Shown here: in pieces, positions 19,302 to 29,883 of the stretch
Position numbering within the stretch: the stretch's first letter is position 1
Layout of the letters: the number at the start of each line of letters is the position of its first letter
Assembly: GCA_030411725.1 (NCBI GenBank)
Contig: MU839829.1
Coordinates: forward strand, 62,001 to 126,000
DNA length: 64,000 nucleotides
Direction: 5' to 3'
Source of the DNA: Echria macrotheca
Taxonomy: Eukaryota; Ascomycota; Sordariomycetes; Sordariales; Schizotheciaceae
Notes under the pieces: model-generated
The model's database searches: none
What the model saw: the letters and a program-made list of their open reading frames with translations, nothing else
Told to the model about the DNA's origin: nothing
Made by a program: the position numbers and the translations under genes

Positions 19302-21467
19302 TCACGCGCCAGTGCTGGCCGGGGCAGCTTCTTCGTCGGCCGACTGGCTCTCGTCATCCTCCGACTCACTGCCCATCCAGTCGGCGCTCTCAAGCCCCTT
19401 GCCTCGGATGAGCAGTGTGCCAAGCCATCCGGCCAGGGCCACGCCGGCGAACAGTCCCCAGGCCAGAGCCTCGCCTTTCGGATGGACCCGCATCGAAAGG
19501 GTGAACAGCCCGCCCGAGAGGAAAGGGCCGACGCTGCGGCCCGCGGCAGAAAGCGACTGGGCAATGCCGTTAAGCGTCCCCAGTGTCTCGTGAGATGGTG
19601 CCGAGTTGTTGATCTGATATGGCATGACGTTAGCAAACACAAACTTGGACACGATGCCATCGCGCTGGGGGGCAGCATTCCCGTACACACCGCCGTAGGC
19701 ACTTACCAACAGCATCACACTGCTCAGGCCACCGACAGCGCAGATGTTCTTGATGACCAAAATGACGCCAAGTTCACCATACAGCCACGCCTTTCCGGAG
19801 CCAACGCCGAACCAGGTGTCTTGCTGGTCCACATACCCCACCCAGGGCATCAGCGCCATGCTCACCACAAAGCCCAGCAAGGACCACCGGTAAGTCCCAA
19901 GATTTCCGATGCGTGCCTTAAGTGGCTGGAACAAGGACAGCTGGAAAAGGATCGTCGCCAGCCCAGAGAGCGAAAGAGTGAGCCCGATGACGCCCGGCCC
20001 GAGTCCGCGGCCGGTAGGTTCCGGAGCTGAGGCAAAGATGGGATAGAGCGAGCTGAACGAGATGTTAGACAGCTGGAAGACGAGATACGTAATCAGCACA
20101 GTCAGCGTCCTGTGGTTCGCCAGCTGCCGGAAAGCTGACTTCTGCTCCGCAGACTTGACAGCCTCTTCTGTTTCCTCTTCATCCGGTGCCAAGAGTGCCC
20201 GGCTCTCGTCCATGCTGTTCTCCTCGCTTGAATCTTCTTCGCTCTCGGGGGTTGTTGTTCCGCTTTGACGTTGCGTCGGCGACCGCGTAGTCCAATGGCT
20301 TGGCCGCCGTTCCTTGTCCGTCCTACGGAAACATCCGACGCACCGCCGCCATGCCTTCTCTATCCACTCCAGACCGGCACCGGCCATCTCATCATTCGCC
20401 CCGTCAAGTGTCTCCTCGAACCATATCGACAACACGACGACACTAGAAAGAAGTAGCGACGCGCCCAGAATGTTGGGCGCTAGGAAAGGGTAGGCCGGCG
20501 CGCCGATCGTTCCAACCAGCAAGCCTCCGAGAGCCGGCCCTGTGATGCTCCCAAGACTGTACATGACCGGCAACCAGGTAAATGCTTTACTCTGGTTGGT
20601 CCGGTCCGTGACCTCGCCAAGACACGTAGGAACAACGGCGGCATTCCCGTTGAGCAGGCCCATGGCGATATGCACGCTGATGAGCTGGACGTAGTTGCGA
20701 CAAAAGCCGAAGAATACGAAGCAGACCATTAGAAATGAAGTTCCGAGCAACATCACCGGCTTGCGACCGACGCGGTCAGAGAGGTATCCCCAAAACAAAT
20801 TGGTCGTCAGCTGCGCGAGAGCAAATGCCGATGCCAACAACCCCACGTACAACCCCTCTTGGCCGTCGGGTATTTCGTCGAAGGACGCAACCATGGAAGG
20901 CAGGTACGGCCCGATCGAGTTGAGCGCAGTCTGTTCTGCAAGAGATAGCAGAGCCAGCAGACCTAATTGTCTCCAGGGCAGCGGCGTCGAAGTATCGTGA
21001 CCGGACTCGTCGGTCCTGCAGCTGCTCCTTCTTCGCCGCCTTCGGCCGCCAAAGTTGGAGGCGAGCGGATCGCGCTCATCGTCGTTGCTCTCGTAATCGT
21101 GCTGGCCGTGTTCGTCGTCAGACGTCGGGGTGGCCCAGCTCGGCCGAGTGAACCATGCCGACGACGGCGGATGTGGATGCTGCTCGCCTGGTGTCTTCGG
21201 TGGGGGTGTTGGGAAGGTGTGGTATTTGTGAGTTGACTGACGACGGAGCGGTCGGAGGCCTGCTGTCGAGCTTTTCCGCCGTCGGCGGCTGGTCGAGGGC
21301 TCGTCGTACGGAGAGAGCTGGGGAAAGGGCGCGCCGGCGTGGAATGAACCCGACGAGGGGAGTCGGCGCGGGCGCGTGATTTCTGCGGCTGCCGAGGTCG
21401 AGGCGTTCGCTGCTGCCGCGCTCGCAGCGAGGTTTGTGTGGACCATTGGTGATGGTACGTCGATCAA
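19302..21467 (-). CDS. Major facilitator superfamily transporter, 721 aa
   Basis: One uninterrupted frame. About 165 hydrophilic N-terminal residues, rich in Ser, Pro and Arg (SRRRRKSSTAG, GGRRRRRRSS), precede twelve membrane segments. The first is LGLLALLSLAEQTALNSIGP. MFS motif A between TM2 and TM3 is clear: GYLSDRVGRKPVMLLG. The second and third segments continue YVGLLASAFALAQLTTNLFW and SFLMVCFVFFGFCRNYVQLI. TM5 carries the GPALGGLL motif. A long acidic central loop (ESEEDSSEENSMDES, DEEETEEA) separates the two halves, as in the fungal group related to yeast Ycr023c and plant ZIFL transporters. That placement is from memory. Substrate unknown; likely a vacuolar or plasma-membrane proton antiporter. 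Confidence 0.9.
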   Translation of the reverse strand: MIDVPSPMVHTNLAASAAAANASTSAAAEITRPRRLPSSGSFHAGAPFPQLSPYDEPSTSRRRRKSSTAGLRPLRRQSTHKYHTFPTPPPKTPGEQHPHPPSSAWFTRPSWATPTSDDEHGQHDYESNDDERDPLASNFGGRRRRRRSSCRTDESGHDTSTPLPWRQLGLLALLSLAEQTALNSIGPYLPSMVASFDEIPDGQEGLYVGLLASAFALAQLTTNLFWGYLSDRVGRKPVMLLGTSFLMVCFVFFGFCRNYVQLISVHIAMGLLNGNAAVVPTCLGEVTDRTNQSKAFTWLPVMYSLGSITGPALGGLLVGTIGAPAYPFLAPNILGASLLLSSVVVLSIWFEETLDGANDEMAGAGLEWIEKAWRRCVGCFRRTDKERRPSHWTTRSPTQRQSGTTTPESEEDSSEENSMDESRALLAPDEEETEEAVKSAEQKSAFRQLANHRTLTVLITYLVFQLSNISFSSLYPIFASAPEPTGRGLGPGVIGLTLSLSGLATILFQLSLFQPLKARIGNLGTYRWSLLGFVVSMALMPWVGYVDQQDTWFGVGSGKAWLYGELGVILVIKNICAVGGLSSVMLLVSAYGGVYGNAAPQRDGIVSKFVFANVMPYQINNSAPSHETLGTLNGIAQSLSAAGRSVGPFLSGGLFTLSMRVHPKGEALAWGLFAGVALAGWLGTLLIRGKGLESADWMGSESEDDESQSADEEAAPASTGA

Positions 21468-22061
21468 GGAGCGCGCGGTGATTTTGGTGGCCTGCCCGTG
21501 GCGGCTCTCATTTCCTAGTGGATGTAATCGTAATACCGAATGCCGTGACTCTGCTGGACGTGATCGCTATGATGCTTGATGCTAATTCGGAGCTGGTGAA
21601 AGTGATGATGTGCATTGCGGGGCAACGGAGAATTTCCTTGGCGACCCCGCAGTGATGACCACTCTACAGCTTTCCCCTTGCATCAGCAGGATACACACTA
21701 ACAACGAAATGCACCCCGAAAAGTCTCGTAAATTTGATCCGGCTGCGAAACGTGCCAGTTGGTCTTTTCTTGATGGCTTCTCAGACAGGTGTGTCTTCCC
21801 TGAAGCGCACAACACAAATCAGTGAACATATTTACGGCCGCGGAATACAAGGCGCGCCCGCCTCGTTTGCGCGTCAGCGCGTAGTCACGTGAAGGCGAGC
21901 AACTTCCTCAGTATCTCATTAATTTATTTTTTGGAAATACCAGTCTGAGAGAGCATCAAACTGTCTAACAATAGGACAACAGAAGCTTATCCGCTCACTA
22001 CTATCCTTGCATGTGAAGATAGACGCTATACCGCCGAGACCGCTCCTAAGTCCGCTCGGTA
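21468..22061. other. Promoter region of MFS gene
   Basis: 5' flank of the minus-strand transporter. No gene seen. Confidence 0.4.
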
Positions 22062-22342
22062 CGGAGGCTCCGGCCAAAAGAGAGGGTCCCCCGCCTCAGT
22101 GCGGAGTTAAGATGTCAGACTTATTCACACTGTCAAAACCATCCTTACCTGTAGGTGAGAAGCACTGAAAGGCCGCTCAGTTTAGTGGTCACCTCGCTAA
22201 ATCCCAGGGCTAACAGTCCTGAATTTTGGATGGCTGCTGCACTGTGTGCGCGATAGGCTTGCGATAAGTGGTTGGCCAGGCAGTGAGCAGGGGTGATCTG
22301 CGCACTGGGCGAGGGGACCCTTTCTTTTGGCCGGAGCCTCCG
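22062..22342. mobile_element. Stowaway-like MITE, 281 bp, TA target duplication
   Basis: The ends are inverted repeats of about 45 bp starting CGGAGGCTCCGGCCAAAAG (22062-22106 against 22299-22342), with a few mismatches and one indel. TA sits immediately outside both ends (22060-22061 and 22343-22344). There is no coding capacity. Small size, TIRs and a TA duplication define a Tc1/mariner-type miniature element. It is not RIP-mutated, as expected for something this short. Confidence 0.85.
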
Positions 22343-23289
22343 TACATGAGTTAGTCTGGGCCGGGATGTCACAGGTGAATGCTGCAGCTTTCCAAAAGTT
22401 TACGCCGGTTCGTTTCTTTCTACTCCAGTATCGATTTCACAGAAAACAGCTTGTGATGATGTGCAGGAAGGATAATATAGTCTAGAGCCAGCTTCTAGAC
22501 CTAGATCTTTACCTCGTCGGCCCACAGGGTCTCAGAACCCGTTGGTATCGAAGACCAGGCCGGATTCCGGTTGAACCTGACACCATTGTTTCAAGCACTA
22601 TTGTTAGAGCTCGATGTGACACTTGCCTAGGGATTTGGATACAACAACGTCGGTTTATGTAAGAAAACGTCCCACATATGTTTGTGGGGACATACCTAGG
22701 TAGCGCTTGAAGCCGCAGAAAACTATCGATTTCGAGTATGCACATTCTCTAGGAACCGGAGGAAGTAGTTAGGCAGCTAGGAATTGACCTGTGTCCGTTT
22801 TTGTTCTAAAGATCTGACACTATTCTAGAACTTGAAGCAAAGGTACCTTGTGTCTGGATTTGGACTCGTCGTTTCGACTAGAGAGCTGTAGGGGATGAGT
22901 TTACACCCAGGCGCTCGGTGACTCGCTTTCTCGACGGCATCCTTACGCCGCTGGTGTTTAAGTGTTGCGGCCGAGTTGAACCGGACAGGAGGCTTCATGT
23001 CTAGCTCATGCTGGTTCTGAGCCCGGCGTTTCGTACATCCTTTCGGACTTTCGATGGTCACGATTTAGTGCAGAACGCCGGTGGGCTTGCTAAGGGTTAG
23101 AGTCTATAGAATCATGCTGCCTTCGCCCGCGTCAGTCTTGGAGTACATGTATACGTTCGGCGTACCCTTGAGATTCTCAGAGACCACCCAACGTATAAAT
23201 ATCTTTATCCCTCCTTGAGTACCTCATCCTCATTAGTGTTATCCCCTGGCTGTGCTTCCCATTCGTGTGAGTGGTAGAGGATACAGACC
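22343..23289. other. Intergenic with a promoter-like end
   Basis: No supportable gene. It ends in a promoter-like stretch leading to the ATG at 23290. A CCTAGGTAG motif is at about 22696. Confidence 0.4.
23193..23201 (+). promoter_or_regulatory. TATA-like box
   Basis: GTATAAATA about 90 bases upstream of the ATG at 23290, followed by a pyrimidine-rich stretch (TTATCCCTCC) and CCTCATCCTCATTAGTG, a plausible start-site region. Position is consistent with a core promoter for the degraded gene that follows. Confidence 0.45.
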
Positions 23290-23514
23290 ATGGCCGACCA
23301 CAGCGCCCCCAACAGCACTGAGGGGACTCCGTCGCCGCCAGGCGCTGCTTCGGCCTAGCCCCCCTCGGACCGGCCTCCCTCGGACCAGCCCTCTTCCCCT
23401 CGCCCGGCCAAAAGAATTCGATCCTTGAAAGACATCGACGTGGGTAGCGTCAAAGACTTCGTCCCACGAACGCCGCCGGTAATGCCGCCAGTCATATTTT
23501 CATCGGTAAGGTGA
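23290..23514 (+). pseudogene. Degraded short Pro/Ser-rich gene with premature stop
   Basis: From ATG 23290 the frame reads MADHSAPNSTEGTPSPPGAA, then hits TAG at 23356. The same frame carries on with the same character (PPSDRPPSDQPSSPRPAKRI, then SLKDIDVGSVKDFVPRTPP) to TGA at 23512. A CAG-to-TAG change would be a single C-to-T transition. GTAAGG at 23506 and GTGAGT at 23511 are both possible splice donors, so more exons may follow. The short disordered sequence with a basic AKRIRSLKDID segment matches no family I know. It may be a dead gene, or one whose stop is spliced out. Confidence 0.45.
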
Positions 23515-24068
23515 GTCTCAAAGGTATCACGGTAAAGGCTTACAGCAGCGACAGAATCCCTTGTTCCTCTGGCCCCTTCGTCCGGATCGACAGCAATATT
23601 GTAAGCCGCGGTCGGTGTCCGACGACATCCGCCGCCCCCAACAGGTATCGCCTGGCCAAGGACCCGACACCCAATCGGGTCCATCCAGTCCTCCCATCGA
23701 AGGCGGGAGTGGAAGTTCTGAGTCTCGATCTTCTTAGCACGAGGGCCAGAGGAAAACTGCCCCGAACCTTGGGGTTATTGAAAATGTCTTTTCGTATAGA
23801 CTGGTTTTCTGCACGTTTTGAGATCAGTTGTGGGTGGGTACGACGATGGACTGTGTGTAGGTAAGGTAGTGGTATGTTCGGACTGGTGTCCTTGGGTCTA
23901 TAGCTCCTAGTCTTGCTGGTCTAATTCTACATACCCATTCTGCAGCCCGCTTGTTTCGTATTTTAACAGACACCTGGGTCTCTGTTGACAAGGTACGGCC
24001 GCGCACCTTGCCAGTTCCAATAAAGGATTTGTCGGTTTCATTAGGAGTTGAAGGGCTCGCGGAGCACC
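23515..24068. other. Possible downstream exons of the degraded gene; otherwise empty
   Basis: A 117-codon + strand frame at 23511-23864 (starting MSLKGITVKAYSSDRIPC) could be either an extension of the degraded gene or chance. No motif supports it. The 3' flank of the DUF1275 gene is at the right. Confidence 0.3.
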
Positions 24069-25028
24069 TCAGACAGTCCCTGCACTTTTCTCCCCGCTTG
24101 TGGGCTCCCTGCTGCTCCACATCAACCAAGCTGCTGCGATTACCATCTTGATACCCCCGGCGATCCACAGCGCAGCGCTCATACCGGCGCTCGTTCTCTG
24201 TAGCCACCCTCCAACAATTCCACCAACAACGAGCAGTACGGCGGCGATAACTCTGCGGTTTCGCTTGTGATTCTTTCCGAGTCTGGCAAACAAGAGCGGG
24301 TCGCTCAGCAGGTCGCAGTACAGGCTCGTCAGGACGTTGGTGGGCACTTCGTTGAAACCGAGCACGCGCGAAGCGACGATCTGCCCGCCGAACTGGAACG
24401 CCAGGAGCGCAAGCGGTAGCAGGGCAAGCGGGTCCTCCTCTAGAGCGGCGCGAACGATCTCCTGTTCGTGGTCGAGCGTAGGGCTGAGCCGAGCCTGCGC
24501 GAAGGCAGGGACCACATGGGCCTGGGCGAGTGCGGCGGTGACGAGGATGAATATAGCTTGTAATAGGAACGAGATTGCTAGCGTTGCCTTGCTCTGCGGA
24601 CGGAGGTCCCGCGCGCGGGCGAAGACGAAGCAGCCGGCCCAGAAGGCCGAGATCGAGACCAAGGCGCGCAGCCAGAGTAGCGTCATGTTCGGGGGGAGGG
24701 AGGCGGCGCCGAGCGCGAGGAAGATGGTATTTCCTAGAGGAGTCCGACGTTAGCTTGCCATAAGCTTGTCGACACAGTGGTGGTGTTGGTAATTACCGGT
24801 TTGCATCGACGCAAAGGTGCCTGTTGCGTTGAAGGCCACGCTATCACAGAGGCCTGAAACCATGCAGCACGCCAGAAGAGGCGTGTCTGCATGCCTTAGC
24901 GATACATCATCGAGAAGATTGGAGAGCCAGGCTCCCCGAGGGCGACGCGCATCACCGGTAGCGCATGAGCGTTTCTGGAGAGTCGGCGTGCTGATGCCGG
25001 AGTTGTTGGGGTCTGGGTCCGACGACAT
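24069..25028 (-). CDS. DUF1275 (YoaK-type) membrane protein, 298 aa
   Basis: Two exons, 25028..24797 and 24733..24069. The 63-nt intron (GTAATT to CTAG, branch GCTAACG) interrupts the family hallmark exactly: SVAFNATGTFASMQTG joins to NTIFLALGAAS in phase 1. The N-terminal 45 residues are hydrophilic (SDPDPNNSGISTPTLQ). Six or so membrane segments follow: TPLLACCMVSGLCDS, LWLRALVSISAFWAGCFVFA, TLAISFLLQAIFILVTAALA, a long hydrophobic run over LLPLALLAFQFGGQIVASRV with LGFNEVPTNVLTSLYCDLL, then AAVLLVVGGIVGGWL and GGIKMVIAAAWLMW. DUF1275 proteins are small membrane proteins of unknown transport function in bacteria and fungi. I prefer the Met at 25028 to an upstream one at 25109, whose extension looks random. 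Confidence 0.88.
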
Positions 25029-25525
25029 TTGTCTCCAAACTGTGCACAGTGCGGGGTAGGTGCTCTGTAAACGGTGGGGTCGCGCGCCACAGCAGCAATG
25101 CTCCAGCAATTCAAGCTACTTGATCGATGTCAATCGCTCTTTTCCGAGAATAAAAATTCGTGACTGGTTTTTAAACGTTGGAACAGATCGAGCGTGCAAG
25201 TGCGCCTTTTCCCTCAAACAAATTTCGTCGTTGCCCGGTACTCAGTGGGTGGTTGCTTTTGCAGCCACGCTTGTCTTTTTCAGTCACCTGCTTTGCTCCA
25301 TTCCGTCCTAGCCGACCGATCGCGCAATCAGTCAATGCCGTGGGCTGTTTTTATACACGTGTGTGCTGTGCCTTCCCGCCCATCGTCGACGTCACCCCCA
25401 TGAGTAGTGCCGCCGGCCGCAGATCCGTTGGGGGTTCACCGCTAATCTCGACACCGGCTGCCATTAGGATTCGGACATGTATTCATCTACACGTCTTGTG
25501 TTTCGCTTTTGAGACCTCGTCACCG
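25029..25525. other. Intergenic, DUF1275 promoter and PurU 3' flank
   Basis: No further gene. The + strand frames here read antisense to PurU or are chance. Confidence 0.4.
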
Positions 25526-26386
25526 CTAAAATACAACAGTCCGAGCCCCGTTGAGGAACACCCTGCGCTCGGCAACCCACTTGACGGCGGCGGCCAGAAC
25601 CTGGCTCTCGACATTGGACCCTTCGTCCACCAACGCCTTCGCACTCATACTGTGGTCAACTCGGGCAACCCGCTGCTCAATGATAGGGCCCTCGTCGAGG
25701 TCGGCCGTGACAAAGTGGGCAGTGGCACCAATGATCTTGACACCACGGTCGTAGGCTTGGTGGTAGGGCTTGGCACCCTTGAAGGATGGCAGGAAGCTGT
25801 GGTGGATGTTGATGATGCGCCCGCTCATGGCCTCGCACAGCGTCGGGCTCAGCACCTGCATGTAGCGGGCCAGCACGATCAGCTCAACGTTGTGCTCCTT
25901 GACGAGGTCCAGCACCTGGCCCTCTTGGTCGGCCTTGGTGGCGGCGGTCACGGGCAGATGACGGAAGTCGATGCCGTAGCTCGCAGCCAGCGGAGCAAAG
26001 TCCGGGTGGTTGGACACGATGACCGGGATCTCGATGGGTAGCTGGCCTGTCTTGGCGCGGAACAGCAGGTCGTTGAGGCAGTGACCGATCTTGGACACCA
26101 TAATGAGTACCCGCGTCTTCCTGGCCACGGGCCGGATGTCGTAGGTCATGGGGTGGTAGTCGGAGTCGGACGCGGCCAGGGAGTCGAAGGCCGGCCGCAG
26201 GTAGTCGGCCGACTCGGTCGGCGTGGGGCCGAAGTGCACTCGCATGAAGAATTTTTCGCTCGTCGGGTCGGAGAACTGCTGCAGGTCCAGGATGTTGAGC
26301 CCCTCGTGGGCAAACACGCCGGTCACGGCATGCACAATGCCCGGCTTGTCCCGGCAGGACAGCGTCAGGAAGTGGTCGTTGGCCAT
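25526..26386 (-). CDS. purU: Formyltetrahydrofolate deformylase
   Basis: A single-exon 286-residue protein, the usual length. The N-terminal ACT domain is clear (HFLTLSCRDKPGIVHAVTGV, FAHEGLNILDLQQFSD). The formyltransferase-fold domain follows, with KTRVLIMVSKIGHCLNDLLF, then IPVIVSNHPDF (the catalytic Asn region). Next come NIHHSFLPSFKGAKPYHQAY with the catalytic His, and GATAHFVTADLDEGPIIEQ with the catalytic Asp. It hydrolyses 10-formyltetrahydrofolate to tetrahydrofolate and formate, which balances one-carbon pools. It has no obvious mitochondrial presequence at this start. A divergent promoter of almost 1 kb separates it from the Clr5-domain gene. Symbol by family analogy with the bacterial enzyme. 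Confidence 0.95.
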   Translation of the reverse strand: MANDHFLTLSCRDKPGIVHAVTGVFAHEGLNILDLQQFSDPTSEKFFMRVHFGPTPTESADYLRPAFDSLAASDSDYHPMTYDIRPVARKTRVLIMVSKIGHCLNDLLFRAKTGQLPIEIPVIVSNHPDFAPLAASYGIDFRHLPVTAATKADQEGQVLDLVKEHNVELIVLARYMQVLSPTLCEAMSGRIINIHHSFLPSFKGAKPYHQAYDRGVKIIGATAHFVTADLDEGPIIEQRVARVDHSMSAKALVDEGSNVESQVLAAAVKWVAERRVFLNGARTVVF

Positions 26387-27367
26387 CTTGATGCAATTGG
26401 GCGTCGTTGAGGGTATGTTGGCTGCTCTTTGCTGCTGTCGATGAGTGGTGACTCAAGCGGTTGCTTCATCGTGATGTGTCCACTCCGCTCCACACGGCAT
26501 GGAGACGCTGCGGGATCTCGGGATCTCACCGCACAGGGTTAGGGTTCAAGCCACGGCCAGCCTGGTCACGGAAGCATCAACGCCGAGACTTTTGCGGTGC
26601 GGACATCGATCACTAGACGTGTGACGGGCCAAATACTGTGGCATCCGTGTACTGCGGTCTCACGCTTGGGGAATGGGGATATCAGAGACGTGTCACTCCC
26701 GATACCGCAGCCATGAGCCGTATGCCACAGCCAAGACAACCTACCTATGTCTCGACTCGGGTTTGTTGAAGCCTGAGTTGTGGGGATGGAGACTGCTGGA
26801 CGGCATGAGTCTGTCGGTATAACTATAACGGCAAGGCCGTTCATATACGAGATGCTACGATGCCTAGTCCCCGACTTCGCGCTTCCTAGTGTGAGTCTCG
26901 GGTGTGACGAATGAGCCTCGTGACCATTCGTCTCACACGGAACTCGGGGATGAGCACAGCGTACGGCAACATTCCCCTTTGCCTGCACGGTACTGGGAGA
27001 CTGCAGTGGTACTTTCCTTGGGTGGGCCTATGGACGGCTCCTCAATAATCTCTGCAGCTCAGTTTGGCAGCCTCGACCCTTATTGGCGCCCAAGATATTT
27101 CGCCGGAAGCAACACGAAGCAGCTCTATCAAGGGACCTGGGTCGCACAGGGTCACAGACAAGAATAACTATTCACTCTCCGTCCTTGTCAGTTACGCAGC
27201 ATGTTGTGCCCATGAGGTGTCACCACCTGACGTTACTCCCGAAATGCGCCTTGTCAAGCTACGACGACGGCGCTTGTCTTAACTGATAATAAAACAGCCA
27301 TGCAATCCGGTTACAGACCGCGCATGATAGGTTTCTTGACTCCCATATCACTGCATCATATTACAGC
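26387..27367. promoter_or_regulatory. Divergent intergenic region, PurU and Clr5-domain gene
   Basis: About 980 bases between two divergent genes, so both promoters lie here. A leader CATCATATTACAGC precedes the ATG at 27368. I see no gene and no strong TATA box. Confidence 0.4.
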
Positions 27368-28955
27368 ATGGCCGACATTAAAGACATGATGCAGTCTTCG
27401 GGGCAGCCCTTGGGTTGCATCCCCCACTGGAGCCAGTCCGAGCCCCCTAGTCGTCGTATCGTAACGCCGACGAGACAATCAGACTGGGAGACTGTTAAAG
27501 ATATCATCGAGGATCTGTACATCAGGAAGAATGTTCGCCTCAAGGATGTCATGGATGTCTTGCAGAGGGTTTATCATTTTCGCGCCACGTAAGTTCCTTC
27601 GGGAGGAGAGGCCATGGCTGATGATATTTGCTCTCGCTTTCCTGCGGCTTTGCAGTTTCTCTAATCTCGATATTGACAGAGCACGCATGTACAAGGCTCA
27701 GTTTGTGAGGTGGAACTGGCACAAGTATGCAACTTCTCAAGCGCTAGGGAACAACTCCACCCGGGGTTCACGCAAAGGTAGAAAGGGAACTCCCCGCTTG
27801 CTTCTAACCGACAATCGTCGGTCGGACCACCGTCCTCGGAATGTCCTGCAGACCCAACTCCTGGAAGTGCACCAGCACCGGTATCTGACCGTTGCCGTGT
27901 GTGCCTTCCGAGACTTCATCCTGGGGTGGGCAGAGAAGGATCCCCGCTGGAACTCTGGCGCCGCATCCCCTTTCGCCAGGATGGGAAGCTACAACTCGAC
28001 AATGATCTCCCACTTTGTGGGTGCTCTGCTGCAATTCCAGCAGGACGAGACGCAGGAAGGCGGCCGGCTGCTACGGGCGGCATTTCTCGGACTCGAGGAT
28101 CTCGTCGTCGACGGACACATGGCCGCCGTCTGGGACTGCTGCGTCGCCGTCCCGCTGCTCACAGCCACGCACAAGAAACCCCATCTCCTGCAGGCCTTCC
28201 TCCGCCATCTCTCCCAGCTCTGCGCTACCAAGGCGCCGGACCATCCCCTGCGCCGCATCTGTCCAGCCGTCCTCGGCTTCGCAGAGAACGCCACCTCACC
28301 TCAATGCATGGCCGAGTATACCTCGGCTGTATGGCGTCTCTGGTCGGACACGCTGGCGTCCCTGCTCGGCAGCCGCCGCAATATCAGCCTGCTCCACACG
28401 CACCGGGCGTACCTCATCATCCAGCCGACTCCGGACCCGGCGCTGGTCCGCCACATGGCCGACGAGTACAACCAGCTCGTCGCGGACGCATCGGCCAGTC
28501 TCGGGCCTGATACTACCACCGCGCTCGCTCTCGAGTTTGACGCGCTGCTTACGCTGTCCAGGTTCAACGTCGTTCACCCGACGGCGCTGGAATCCCGACT
28601 TGCGAGGGTGCTCGACCGGCTTGCGCGCAAGGAGGGGAATTTTGGTGTTCCGCCGCGGGCGTGGTCTTTGGAGGATAGGCAGGTGCTCAGGGGGTGCTGG
28701 TTCCTTGCAACATTGTATGCCGAGGCGGCAGGCGATGCGCAGCGCGCGGCTGAGTGTCGGGCGGCGTTTCTCGCTACTCCGCCTGATGGGGACTGGGTGC
28801 AGTATGCGCTGCGGATGGAGGAGCGGTTGAAAGCTGCTGGGAAGGTGGAGGAGGCGGAGGAGGTCAGGAGGAAGAGGATGGAAGTGCAGTTACCGCGGGA
28901 TATTGTGGAGATTTTGGATGAGGAGGAGAGGGAGGCTGTTCAAGCTGGGGTTTGA
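27368..28955 (+). CDS. Clr5-domain protein, 498 aa
   Basis: Exons 27368..27588 and 27680..28955 (intron GTAAGT to ACAG, phase 2). The Clr5 domain spans the splice: SDWETVKDIIEDLYIRKNVR, LKDVMDVLQRVYHFRATARM, then YKAQFVRWNWHKY. It has the usual W...K..I..LY, tL..VM...Y.F.A, MYK..F..W.W.K pattern. Clr5 domains occur at the N-termini of many fungal proteins; fission yeast Clr5 acts in heterochromatic silencing, but most family members are uncharacterised. The rest is a helical region (GALLQFQQDETQEGGRLLRA, FLGLEDLVVDGHMAAVWDCC, AYLIIQPTPDPALVRHMADE) that resembles the helical repeats found behind Clr5 in other fungal proteins. A polybasic stretch (RGSRKGRKG) follows the domain. The C-terminus is a charged helix (RMEERLKAAGKVEEAEEVRR). 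Confidence 0.88.
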
Positions 28956-29175
28956 TCATTTTTCTGATGGCCGTTCCGCATCGATTGTTAGGTGTTCTCT
29001 CAAGATAAAAGTGAGGAGGTAAATCTCTTTGGGAATGGTCAACACATGATTGTCACCGCTGGAAATACCAATACCCAAACCCAATCCTGCGTGTCCTTGA
29101 ATCTCGAGTCATTTCCTCAGCCAGCCCCGTGACGGGTCGGCCATGTAAGATCGGAAGCGCGGGTGTGCAAGACAA

Positions 29176-29883
29176 TCACAGATCATCATCCTCGTCAGGA
29201 AGAGTGCCTACCCAACCACTGAGAATATCCTCCTCGTACCGTTTTATCACCTGCAACTGCGAATAACTCCAATCATACTCCGCAACGAGCTCCAGACTCT
29301 TGAGATTCTTCCACGCAGCCCGCCTCACGGGCAACGACATGGGGACATACGAACACGACGCAAACACGAGCCGTTCCAAATTCGGCATCAGCGCGAACAC
29401 GAGGACTTCAATGTCCTCTCCGTCGAATACGTCATGGTTGAGCGTCCTTTTCGCGAGAGAGGAGACGATTTCCCTGTTTTCGGCGCCCATGAGCTCGATC
29501 AGCTTCGGGTGGAGGAAGGCGTGTTTCACGAGGGCGGCGAGGTCGCGGCGCGTGAGCAGGGTGCGGGTGAAGGAGACTGTCCTTTGGCCTACCGAGGGGC
29601 GGAAGTGGATGCCTTTCGGGTCGGTGTAGCCGAGGGCGAATTCGCGGTAGAGGAGGGGTGTGGTGACGTCGTATAAGAGTTTGGACGTGAGACTCAGGTT
29701 GGAGAGGGAGTGGAGGGCCTGGGCGGCATTCCGGGCGGAAAGGGAGGGGGGCGGGTTTGATGAGTTAGGGGTGAGGACTGGATCGAGGAGCGGGTAGGAT
29801 ATGTGCTGGACGATTTGGTGAATGAGTTCGGCCGGGAGGGCTGTGAGTGAACAAGCTTCCGCCGTTGCAGGGCCTTTCAACAT
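29176..29883 (-). CDS. F-box-like protein, 235 aa
   Basis: Single exon. The N-terminus has the F-box form: LTALPAELIHQIVQHISYPL, then after an insertion LHSLSNLSLTSKLLYDVTTP, then LLYREFALGY. The remainder (RDLAALVKHAFLH, IEVLVFALMPNLERLVFASC, WKNLKSLELVAEYDWSY) looks like the first leucine-rich-like turns of a fungal F-box/LRR protein. At 235 residues it is short for that group, but the end (GTLPDEDDDL) is a plausible natural C-terminus. Divergent from the RRM gene. Confidence 0.75.
   Translation of the reverse strand: MLKGPATAEACSLTALPAELIHQIVQHISYPLLDPVLTPNSSNPPPSLSARNAAQALHSLSNLSLTSKLLYDVTTPLLYREFALGYTDPKGIHFRPSVGQRTVSFTRTLLTRRDLAALVKHAFLHPKLIELMGAENREIVSSLAKRTLNHDVFDGEDIEVLVFALMPNLERLVFASCSYVPMSLPVRRAAWKNLKSLELVAEYDWSYSQLQVIKRYEEDILSGWVGTLPDEDDDL

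Noticed and set aside
19233..20030. 265-codon + strand frame opposite the MFS gene
   Set aside because: Exact antisense of well-conserved transporter sequence.
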